A DNA stretch of 64,000 nt, taken from the NCBI GenBank assembly GCA_002422545.1, contig DIWF01000039.1:10715-74714 (forward strand). Direction: 5' to 3'. This DNA comes from Firmicutes bacterium UBA6113. Lineage in GTDB: Bacteria > Bacillota > Clostridia > Tissierellales > Sedimentibacteraceae. The notes under the pieces are model-generated. The model was given only the letters and a program-made list of their open reading frames with translations. It did not search any database and had not been told where the DNA came from. The number at the start of each line of letters is the position of its first letter. The stretch's first letter is position 1. Below are positions 57,736-64,000 of the stretch, piece by piece. Both the position numbers and the translations under genes were made by a program.

Positions 57736-58569
57736 CTATTTTGCGTTTCTTCTCTTAACAATCATCTTGTCAGATTTCTTCTTTTTCTTACGAGTTTTGT
57801 AACCAAGGGCTGGTTTACCCCAAGGAGTAACTGGTCCTGGTCTACCTATAGGAGCTCTACCTTCTCCACCGCCGTGTGGGTGGTCGTTAGGATTCATTAC
57901 GGAACCTCTTACTGTAGGTCTGATTCCCATATGTCTCTTTCTTCCAGCTTTACCTATTGATATATTTTCATGATCTAAATTTCCAACTTGGCCGATTGTA
58001 GCTCTGCAGTCAATCATTACCATTCTCATTTCACCGCTTGGGAGTCTAAGTGTAGCATATTTGCCTTCCTTAGCCATAAGCTGAGCTGAGTTTCCAGCTG
58101 AACGAACAAGCTGAGCACCTTTGCCAGGTTTAAGTTCTATATTATGAATTAATGTACCTACAGGAATGTTTCTTAAAGGAAGTGCATTACCGATTTTGAT
58201 ATCGGCATCCGGTCCTGAAACAATTGTGTCACCAACATTCAATTTGTATGGAGCGATGATGTATCTTTTTTCTCCGTCTACATAATTGATTAAAGCAATA
58301 TTAGCGCTTCTGTTTGGATCGTATTCGATTGTTGCAACTTTTCCCGGAACTCCGTCTTTAGTTCTTTTAAAATCAATGATTCTATATTTTCTCTTTTCTC
58401 CGCCGCCCTGATGACGAACAGTTATTCTACCGTAAGAGTTTCTGCCCGCTTTGCTTTTCAATGGAGCTAAAAGAGACTTCTCTGGTTCATTAGTAGTTAT
58501 TTCTTCAAATGTTGAAACAGTCATTTGTCTCAACGCCGGAGAGGTTGGTCTGTATTTTCTAATACCCAT
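57736..58569 (-). CDS. rplB: 50S ribosomal protein L2
   Basis: 277 residues. GRNSYGRITVRHQGGGEKRKYRIIDFKRTKDG in the N-terminal part and, near the end, RPTVRGSVMNPNDHPHGGGEGRAPIGRPGPVTPWGKPALGYKTRKKKKKSDK with the universally conserved His near the peptidyl transferase centre. Full length. Between rplW and rpsS. Confidence 0.98.
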   Translation of the reverse strand: MGIRKYRPTSPALRQMTVSTFEEITTNEPEKSLLAPLKSKAGRNSYGRITVRHQGGGEKRKYRIIDFKRTKDGVPGKVATIEYDPNRSANIALINYVDGEKRYIIAPYKLNVGDTIVSGPDADIKIGNALPLRNIPVGTLIHNIELKPGKGAQLVRSAGNSAQLMAKEGKYATLRLPSGEMRMVMIDCRATIGQVGNLDHENISIGKAGRKRHMGIRPTVRGSVMNPNDHPHGGGEGRAPIGRPGPVTPWGKPALGYKTRKKKKKSDKMIVKRRNAK

Positions 58570-58601
58570 GAGATTTTCCTCCTTTTTTCAATTTATACCG
58601 T

Positions 58602-58892
58602 TTAGATTCCTTCAAAGAATTCTATTGTCTTGCTTTCTTCTGTTAAAGTAACGATGGCTTTTTTCCAGTCATTCTTCTTGCCAACACTTGCGCCCATTCT
58701 CTTTTTCTTTCCAAGCATGTTCATAGTGTTTACGCTATCTACTTTAACTCCGAATATTTTTTCCACTGCATTTTTTATTTCTGTCTTGTTTGATTTCTTA
58801 TCTACAACAAAAGTGTACTTTTTGTCAGCCATGTTATCCATGCTGGCTTCTGTAACTATTGGTCTGATTATAATATCGTGTGGATCGCGCAT
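58602..58892 (-). CDS. rplW: 50S ribosomal protein L23
   Basis: 96 residues. MRDPHDIIIRPIVTEASMDNMADKKYTFVVDKKSNKTEIKNAVEKIFGVKVDSVNTMNMLGKKKRMG is typical. Site for trigger factor and SRP. Its start codon overlaps the rplD stop by one base. Confidence 0.97.
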   Translation of the reverse strand: MRDPHDIIIRPIVTEASMDNMADKKYTFVVDKKSNKTEIKNAVEKIFGVKVDSVNTMNMLGKKKRMGASVGKKNDWKKAIVTLTEESKTIEFFEGI

Positions 58893-59515
58893 TATGCGTA
58901 CACCTCCTCCACTTTATTAACTGCATCCTTTGTTATTATGAAAGAATCACAGTTTAATATGTCATAAACATTGATTGTATTAACATAAGCTGTCTTAACA
59001 CCTTCGATGTTAGCAGCTGCTCTTAATACAGCCTCATCTCTTTCAGGTAAAACTATCAATGTCTTCTTGCTTGCTTTAAGGTTAGTTAAAACCTTAACCA
59101 TTTCTTTTGTTTTTGGCTGTTCCAGCACAATTCTATCAACAACGATCATTTCCTGATCCTGAACTTTAGAAGTTAATGCTGATTTAAGAGCCAATCTCTT
59201 AACTTTTTTAGGAATTTTGTAGCTGTAATCTCTTGGTTTTGGCGCAAATACAACTCCGCCGCCCTTCCACTGAGGTGCTCTGATACTTCCTTGTCTTGCA
59301 CGGCCAGTTCCTTTTTGTCTCCAAGGCTTTCTTCCGCCGCCACGAACTTCGCCTCTCAGCTTAGCTGATTGAGTTCCTTGTCTTTGATTAGCCAAATAAT
59401 TTTTTACAGCTTCATACATTACATGAGTGTTTACTTCTACACCAAATATGTCATCGCTTAATTCGATGTCGCCTACTTGGCTGCCTGTTATATCATAAAG
59501 AGCTACTTTTGGCAT
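58892..59515 (-). CDS. rplD: 50S ribosomal protein L4
   Basis: 207 residues. NQRQGTQSAKLRGEVRGGGRKPWRQKGTGRARQGSIRAPQWKGGGVVFAPKPRDY is the extended loop lining the exit tunnel and is intact at macrolide-resistance positions. In some bacteria L4 represses its own S10 operon. Between rplC and rplW. Confidence 0.97.
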   Translation of the reverse strand: MPKVALYDITGSQVGDIELSDDIFGVEVNTHVMYEAVKNYLANQRQGTQSAKLRGEVRGGGRKPWRQKGTGRARQGSIRAPQWKGGGVVFAPKPRDYSYKIPKKVKRLALKSALTSKVQDQEMIVVDRIVLEQPKTKEMVKVLTNLKASKKTLIVLPERDEAVLRAAANIEGVKTAYVNTINVYDILNCDSFIITKDAVNKVEEVYA

Positions 59516-59541
59516 CTTTAATCCTCCTTTCCCTGCAATTA

Positions 59542-60174
59542 TTACTTAGATTTTCTAACTGCTTCTCTTATTTTTACTAAACCTTTTTTAGGTCCTGGTA
59601 TTGCACCTTTTAAAAGTAATACGTTTCTTTCAACGTCTACTTTAACTACTTCAAGGTTTAATACTGTTACTTTTTCATTTCCCATATGTCCGTGATGCTT
59701 AGTTCCCTTTACTACTCTTCCAACACCTGCAGAAGCTCCCAATGAACCTCTTAATCTGTGGAATTTTGAACCGTGGCTTGCATCACCTGTATGGTGGCCA
59801 TGTCTTTTAATACTTCCCTGGAATCCCTTACCTTTAGAAATACCAGAAACGTCAACTTTTTCACCAGCCTGGAAAATGTCAACTCCGATTTTCTGACCAA
59901 CTTCATAGTCATCGATGTTGTCTACTCTGAACTCTCTCAAAAATCTCTTAGGTTCTGCTTTTGATTTATCAAAATGACCTTTGATAGGTTTAGTAACATT
60001 TTTCAGTTTTACATCACCAAATCCAACCTGAATTGCGTTGTAACCATCTTTTTCAACAGTCTTCTTCTGAACAACAACCATGTCGCTGGATTCAACAACT
60101 GTAACCGGAACAACATCACCCAGTTCAGTAAATACTTGAGTCATTCCGACTTTTTTACCAAGAATTGCTTTCAT
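59542..60174 (-). CDS. rplC: 50S ribosomal protein L3
   Basis: 210 residues from the ATG at 60174 (MKAILGKKVGMTQVFTELGDVVPVTVVE), after AGGAGGTGTAAAG; the frame is open 16 codons upstream without a family match. GHHTGDASHGSKFHRLRGSLGASAGVGRVVKGTKHHGHMG is the conserved loop near the peptidyl transferase centre. Between rpsJ and rplD. Confidence 0.97.
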   Translation of the reverse strand: MKAILGKKVGMTQVFTELGDVVPVTVVESSDMVVVQKKTVEKDGYNAIQVGFGDVKLKNVTKPIKGHFDKSKAEPKRFLREFRVDNIDDYEVGQKIGVDIFQAGEKVDVSGISKGKGFQGSIKRHGHHTGDASHGSKFHRLRGSLGASAGVGRVVKGTKHHGHMGNEKVTVLNLEVVKVDVERNVLLLKGAIPGPKKGLVKIREAVRKSK

Positions 60175-60266
60175 CTTTACACCTCCTATTTTCTTACAGC
60201 GGATTGCCTTTTGAGCAATCATTCTAAGCAGAGTTGCTTTTTGCTTTATTTTTCTCTACTTGCTTT

Positions 60267-60578
60267 TTACAATTTGATTTCAATGTCCACTCCAGCTGGC
60301 AGATTCAATTTCATCAACGAATCAACAGTCTTAGGAGTAGGATTTGTTATGTCAATCAATCTTTTGTGTGTTCTTTGTTCAAACTGCTCTCTGGAATCTT
60401 TGTACTTGTGAACTGCTCTAAGTATTGTGATTATCTGTTTTTCTGTCGGCAGCGGAATTGGACCTGCTACTGTTGCACCAGTACTTTTAGCTGTTTCCAC
60501 GATTTTTTGTGCAGATTGATCAATTAATTGATGATCATAAGCTTTTAACCTAATTCTTATTTTCTGTGCGTTTGCCAT
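60267..60578 (-). CDS. rpsJ: 30S ribosomal protein S10
   Basis: 103 residues from the ATG at 60578 (MANAQKIRIRLKAYDHQLIDQSAQKIVETAKSTGATVAGPIPLPT), after AGAAGGAGGTAAAAAA. Also acts in transcription antitermination as NusE. First gene of the cluster, with its own promoter and a long leader; tuf, its usual upstream neighbour, is separated by a symporter gene. Confidence 0.97.
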   Translation of the reverse strand: MANAQKIRIRLKAYDHQLIDQSAQKIVETAKSTGATVAGPIPLPTEKQIITILRAVHKYKDSREQFEQRTHKRLIDITNPTPKTVDSLMKLNLPAGVDIEIKL

Positions 60579-60770
60579 TTTTTTACCTCCTTCTTCGTAT
60601 GTCATCCATACAACTCGGAATTGCTCGATACACCCTACCGGGTGTTTCTTATTTTTTTAAAAAAGCAATACCGGTCGCCCTGTTTTCTAAACAGGACATA
60701 CTCTGCAGAAATTACCTGAAACGTTCTATTTCAGCAACCTTCTGCGTCATCGCATGTGGCAAGCTTTATA
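60579..60770 (-). ncRNA. Structured leader of the S10 cluster
   Basis: A leader of about 180 bases between promoter and rpsJ. On the minus strand it holds CACATGCGATGACGCAGAAG, GTTGCTGAAATAGAACG/CGTTTCAGGTAAT, CCTGTTT-AGAA-AACAGG followed by GCGACCGG, and ACACCC-GGT-AGGGTGT. The motif GATGACGCAGAAGGTTGCTGA resembles S10-operon leaders of other Firmicutes as I recall them. It is probably a site of ribosomal-protein feedback (L4 is one candidate regulator), but the class is not certain. Confidence 0.5.
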
Positions 60771-60799
60771 ATAATAAACCATAAACTATCATAAATCAA
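60771..60799 (-). promoter_or_regulatory. Promoter of the S10-spc-alpha cluster
   Basis: On the minus strand TTGATT (60794-60799), 17-base spacer, TATTAT (60771-60776). It is the only strong promoter seen upstream of the ribosomal cluster. Confidence 0.75.
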
Positions 60800-61134
60800 G
60801 TGTTTTTTTTACTTTTTTTAAAATATTGCAAATGTTTAACAATTGTTACAATCCATTAATAAAGCTTGTGTTTTCCTTGACATTATTGCTTAGATTATCA
60901 TTGAATTTTGCAGATTTTATGTTATTTGCAAAATTTAATAATTAAAATCATGAACTTTTTCAATTATACCATATTGTGTATTTAATTTATACACATTTTT
61001 TATAAGTAAATTTTTCGCTGTAGACATTGAATGAATGCTTATGTCCTTCGTTTTAGCTTAGACAAATTGAGTTATTAAAAAAACACCACCCAAAATTTTT
61101 TTGGATAGTGTTTTGAATAGTCCATATTTAATTG
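60800..61134. other. Gene-free AT-rich spacer between symporter and S10 promoter
   Basis: No supported gene. The stretch is AT-rich and contains the symporter terminator at 61079-61117. Possible further promoter elements (TTTATACACA, TAAATTATAC) lie near 60960-61000 but none is convincing. Confidence 0.5.
61079..61117 (-). terminator. Terminator of the symporter gene
   Basis: On the minus strand AACACTATCC ... GGTGGTGTT with two G-U or mismatched pairs, followed by TTTTTTT. It starts about 17 bases after the symporter stop. Confidence 0.75.
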
Positions 61135-62619
61135 TTAAAGTGATTTGCTTTCCTGTATTCTTTTAGCATTGATTTCTCTCCAAAGTTCCACATCAACACC
61201 TTTCCAAGAAAGCTTGTCAGGATCATAGTAAGGATCTCTGCCGGCTTTCATTTGTTCAACATAGTCTTTGTACAAAGCGATACATTTTGGGAATAATAAG
61301 ATAACGATTAACATATTAACCCATGTAGTTGTACCAAGAGCAAGGTCTGAAAGATTCCAAGCTGTACCGGATTCAATGATACCCCAGCAGAATACTAATA
61401 TAGGCATACCAAATTGCATAGTTCTTGTTATCGCTTTACGAATTTTTTGTTGTTCCGGTTTTTGGAATAAGTACAGAGCTGCTGTTTCTGCTTCATAGTA
61501 GTAGCTGATTAAGCATGTGAAAGAGAATAATAACAACATAACTGCAATAAAGATATTTCCTAATCCACCAAGAACTGTACTTGCAGCCGCTTGAACGAAT
61601 ACAACACCACCAGTAACGCCTGCTGCAATACCGCTACCATTGTAGCCACCTGCTGTATTGAAAGTGTCTGTTAAAAGAATTAAAAGACCTGAGCATGTAC
61701 ATACGATAACTGTATCTAACCATACACCTGCAGCATTTGATAAGCCTTGCTTAACAGGATGACTGGTTTCAGCAGCAGCCGCTGTTGGAGTAGACTCACC
61801 CATACCTGATGCAGATGAGAACGTACCTCTCTTAACACCTTGCTGAATAGCAGTACCAATAGTAGCACCAAATACAGCGTTCAATCCAAATGCCGAAGTA
61901 ACAACGTTAGAAATCAATGCAGGAACTTTTGTAATATTTAACACTACTACTATAATAGTAACCGCCATGTAAACAACTGTCATAAAAGGAACTATCATAG
62001 AAGCTACGGAGCTTATACGTTTGATACCGCCAAAGACTGTTATAAACAATAATATTGCAATAACAGCAGAAGTAACTGCCATTGGAACACCTGTTGCTTC
62101 ACGGAATGCATCAGAAATTGTGTACGTAGCAGCCGCCGGCATAAATACAGCGCAAGCCACACCAAAGACTACAGCCATAAATGTACCGTATGCTTTCCAG
62201 CCAAGACCACGCTCTGCACAGTAAGCACCGCCGCCACGATATGCACCGTCAACACGGATTTTATAAAGCTGACCAAGTGTACACTCAGCAAAGCAAACTG
62301 CGGAGTTGGTCATACCTATAAGTATCATCCAAAACATTGCGCCGGGACCACCCATATAAATTGCAACGGCAACACCTGCTATATTACCTGTACCAATACG
62401 CATAGCCATTGTAGTACAGAAAGATGCAAATGAAGAGATACCTGATTCAGATTCGCCTTTTTCTATGATACGGCTCCACATATCTCTAAAACGAACAAAT
62501 TGGAAAAAACCTAATCTTACTGTAAAATAAATACCGGTACCAGCGATAAGCACAAGCATACCAACGCCCCAAATATAGCCATTGGCCCAATTAGTAAAAC
62601 TGTTTAAAACATTTAACAT
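61135..62619 (-). CDS. Alanine/glycine:cation symporter (AGCS family)
   Basis: 494 residues, about eleven membrane helices. NWANGYIWGVGMLVLIAGTGIYFTVRLGFFQ, the family signature FASFCTTMAMRIGTGNIAGVAVAIYMGGPGAMFWM and the block AFGATIGTAIQQGVKRGTFSSASGMGESTPTAAAAETSHPVKQGL identify an AGCS protein that takes up alanine or glycine with Na+. The ATG follows TAGGAGGAAAGTC. It has its own promoter and terminator and is placed between tuf and rpsJ. Na+-driven uptake fits an organism with a possible Na+-pumping Rnf/Nqr-like complex. Confidence 0.93.
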   Translation of the reverse strand: MLNVLNSFTNWANGYIWGVGMLVLIAGTGIYFTVRLGFFQFVRFRDMWSRIIEKGESESGISSFASFCTTMAMRIGTGNIAGVAVAIYMGGPGAMFWMILIGMTNSAVCFAECTLGQLYKIRVDGAYRGGGAYCAERGLGWKAYGTFMAVVFGVACAVFMPAAATYTISDAFREATGVPMAVTSAVIAILLFITVFGGIKRISSVASMIVPFMTVVYMAVTIIVVVLNITKVPALISNVVTSAFGLNAVFGATIGTAIQQGVKRGTFSSASGMGESTPTAAAAETSHPVKQGLSNAAGVWLDTVIVCTCSGLLILLTDTFNTAGGYNGSGIAAGVTGGVVFVQAAASTVLGGLGNIFIAVMLLLFSFTCLISYYYEAETAALYLFQKPEQQKIRKAITRTMQFGMPILVFCWGIIESGTAWNLSDLALGTTTWVNMLIVILLFPKCIALYKDYVEQMKAGRDPYYDPDKLSWKGVDVELWREINAKRIQESKSL

Positions 62620-63013
62620 GACTTTCCTCCTAAAAATGTAGTTGATAATGTTTTCACAACTGATATATTTATATTACTACCTATAATGCCTGTTCATATA
62701 AGATTGTCAATTTATGTTCTTATATAAAATTCCTGTGTTTCAAAATTTACAAATCCTATTAATATTATGGCTAAGTTAATAATATAAACCAAATATAAAT
62801 AAAGCAATTACTATGCCAACTCTTCTTTTTCTTTAAGATCTACAAAGTACTAGTAAAATTCAACATAATAAAATTCACATTATTTTATATGTGAATTTAT
62901 ATATAAAATTTTTTGAAATAATGTACAAAAATCATAACATTTAATGTATAATTTTCTTACACATGTACTAAAATCCATTAGATTTTTAAACATGTTTTTT
63001 CTGAAAAATATTA
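62620..63013 (-). promoter_or_regulatory. Symporter promoter region and gene-free spacer
   Basis: On the minus strand TTGACA (62705-62710) and ATTATAG (62681-62687) form a near-consensus promoter with 17-base spacing, followed by a short leader with an AGTTG/CAACT hairpin. The rest up to the tuf terminator is AT-rich, with a direct or inverted AT tract around 62870-62910 (AAAATTCACAT, ATGTGAATTTATAT) and no gene. Confidence 0.65.
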
Positions 63014-63043
63014 TAAAAAAACAGCTTTCGTCAGAAAGCTGTT
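63014..63043 (-). terminator. Terminator of tuf
   Basis: On the minus strand AACAGCTTTC-TGAC-GAAAGCTGTT followed by TTTTTATAA. A perfect 10-bp stem. It ends tuf transcription ahead of the symporter gene. Confidence 0.9.
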
Positions 63044-63061
63044 TTATCATTTAATTCTTAA

Positions 63062-64000
63062 TTACTTTATAATAGAAGTAACAACTCCAGATCCAACTGT
63101 TCTTCCGCCTTCACGAATAGCGAATCTCAAACCTTCTTCGATTGCTATTGGGTGGATAAGTTCAACTATAAATCTTGAGTTATCTCCAGGCATACACATT
63201 TCTACGCCTTCTTCAAGGTCGATTTGTCCTGTGATGTCTGTTGTTCTGAAATAGAACTGTGGTCTGTATCCGTTGAAGAATGGAGTGTGTCTTCCGCCTT
63301 CTTCTTTAGTCAATACGTATACTTCTGCATTGAATTTTGTATGTGGTGTGATTGAACCTGGTTTTGCAAGAACCTGGCCTCTCTGGATTTCATTTCTCTG
63401 AACTCCTCTTAAAAGAGCTCCTATGTTGTCTCCAGCTTGTGCCTGATCAAGCAACTTCTTGAACATTTCAACACCTGTACAAGTAGTTTCAGTTGGTTCT
63501 TCATTAAGTCCAACGATCTGAATCTTATCCTGAACCTTTAATACTCCTCTTTCAACTCTTCCTGTTGCAACTGTTCCTCTTCCTGTAATAGAGAATACAT
63601 CTTCTACAGGCATCAAGAATGGTTTGTCAATGTCTCTTTCTGGTGTTGGTACCCATTCGTCAACTGCTGCCATCAATTCAAGTATTTTATCTCCCCAAGG
63701 TCCCATTGGATCTTCAAGAGCTTTTAATGCTGAACCTTTTACTATTGGAGTGTTGTCCCCGTCGAATTCATATTCTGAAAGAAGTTCTCTTACTTCCATT
63801 TCAACCAATTCGATTAATTCCGGATCGTCTACCATGTCTTCTTTGTTCAAGAAAACAACTAACTTAGGAACGCCAACCTGTCTTGAAAGAAGGATGTGCT
63901 CTCTTGTCTGTGGCATTGGACCATCAGCTGCTGATACAACTATGATACCGCCGTCCATCTGAGCTGCTCCAGTGATCATGTTCTTAACGTAGTCAGCATG
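63062..64000 (-). CDS. tuf: Elongation factor Tu (5' end outside window)
   Basis: 312 residues from the C-terminal side; the frame runs off the right edge at HADYVKNMITGAAQMDGGIIVVSAADGPMPQTREH, so about 85 N-terminal residues with the first GTP motif are missing. FLNKEDMVDD is the NKxD motif (Glu-Asp form). Domain 2 (GRGTVATGRVERG) and domain 3 (YRPQFYFRTTDITG, PIAIEEGLRFAIREGGRTVGSGVVT) are complete. Normally followed by rpsJ; here by a symporter gene. Confidence 0.97.
   Translation of the reverse strand, partial: HADYVKNMITGAAQMDGGIIVVSAADGPMPQTREHILLSRQVGVPKLVVFLNKEDMVDDPELIELVEMEVRELLSEYEFDGDNTPIVKGSALKALEDPMGPWGDKILELMAAVDEWVPTPERDIDKPFLMPVEDVFSITGRGTVATGRVERGVLKVQDKIQIVGLNEEPTETTCTGVEMFKKLLDQAQAGDNIGALLRGVQRNEIQRGQVLAKPGSITPHTKFNAEVYVLTKEEGGRHTPFFNGYRPQFYFRTTDITGQIDLEEGVEMCMPGDNSRFIVELIHPIAIEEGLRFAIREGGRTVGSGVVTSIIK

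Overview
The window is a low-GC, Gram-positive-type chromosome segment, most consistent with an anaerobic member of the Clostridia or Tissierellia. Supporting points are AT-rich coding sequence, strong AGGAGG ribosome-binding sites, a Clostridia-type S10-spc-alpha ribosomal cluster, a 4-Cys zinc-lid adenylate kinase, Prp/L27 processing, an Rnf-family redox pump and pyruvate phosphate dikinase. The genus is not claimed. No rRNA, tRNA, CRISPR array, phage or transposase was seen.

Layout. 1-5.2 kb (minus): partial mutS2, a U32 peptidase-family protein and a ZapA-like coiled-coil protein. 5.4-9.3 kb (plus): a five-gene ion-pump operon with rnfD, rnfG, rnfE and rnfA homologues closed by an NqrF-type NADH reductase instead of RnfB/RnfC. 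9.3-16.4 kb: a decayed aminotransferase remnant, a class I glutamine amidotransferase, dxs, ppdK and thyA-folA. 16.4-18 kb: a stack of hairpins, a small hypothetical gene and a HAD phosphatase. 18-25.7 kb: a divergent cis-prenyltransferase, then the block TIGR03960 radical SAM - DUF2344 - rng - L21 leader - rplU - prp - rpmA - obgE - yhbY. 25.9-32.4 kb: folC, the acpS-lipoprotein-ndoAI-ndoA block without the usual alr, upp, a repeat cluster, a MATE exporter and a lipid kinase. 32.4-37.3 kb: queT behind a preQ1-I-like riboswitch, rpsI-rplM, truA and ecfT-ecfA2-ecfA1.

37.4-44.9 kb holds the most unusual content. Six tightly coupled genes sit between rplQ and ecfA1, which are normally neighbours: an amino-acid permease, four paralogous B12-binding-type radical SAM proteins and a GNAT-like protein. 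One radical SAM gene has an apparent -1 frameshift at a seven-A tract. 45.1-60.6 kb is the full rplQ-to-rpsJ cluster with secY, adk, map, infA and rpoA. An alanine/glycine:cation symporter with its own promoter and terminator separates rpsJ from the partial tuf at the right edge.

Together the genes cover translation and export (S10-spc-alpha, tuf, secY, map, rng, obgE, prp), cofactor and precursor synthesis (dxs, folA, thyA, folC, acpS, upp) and anaerobic energy metabolism (Rnf/Nqr-like pump, ppdK, amino-acid symporter). The radical SAM cassette probably makes or modifies an unknown small molecule. Several intergenic spaces carry palindromic elements, including a tandem pair whose stem differences are all compensatory.
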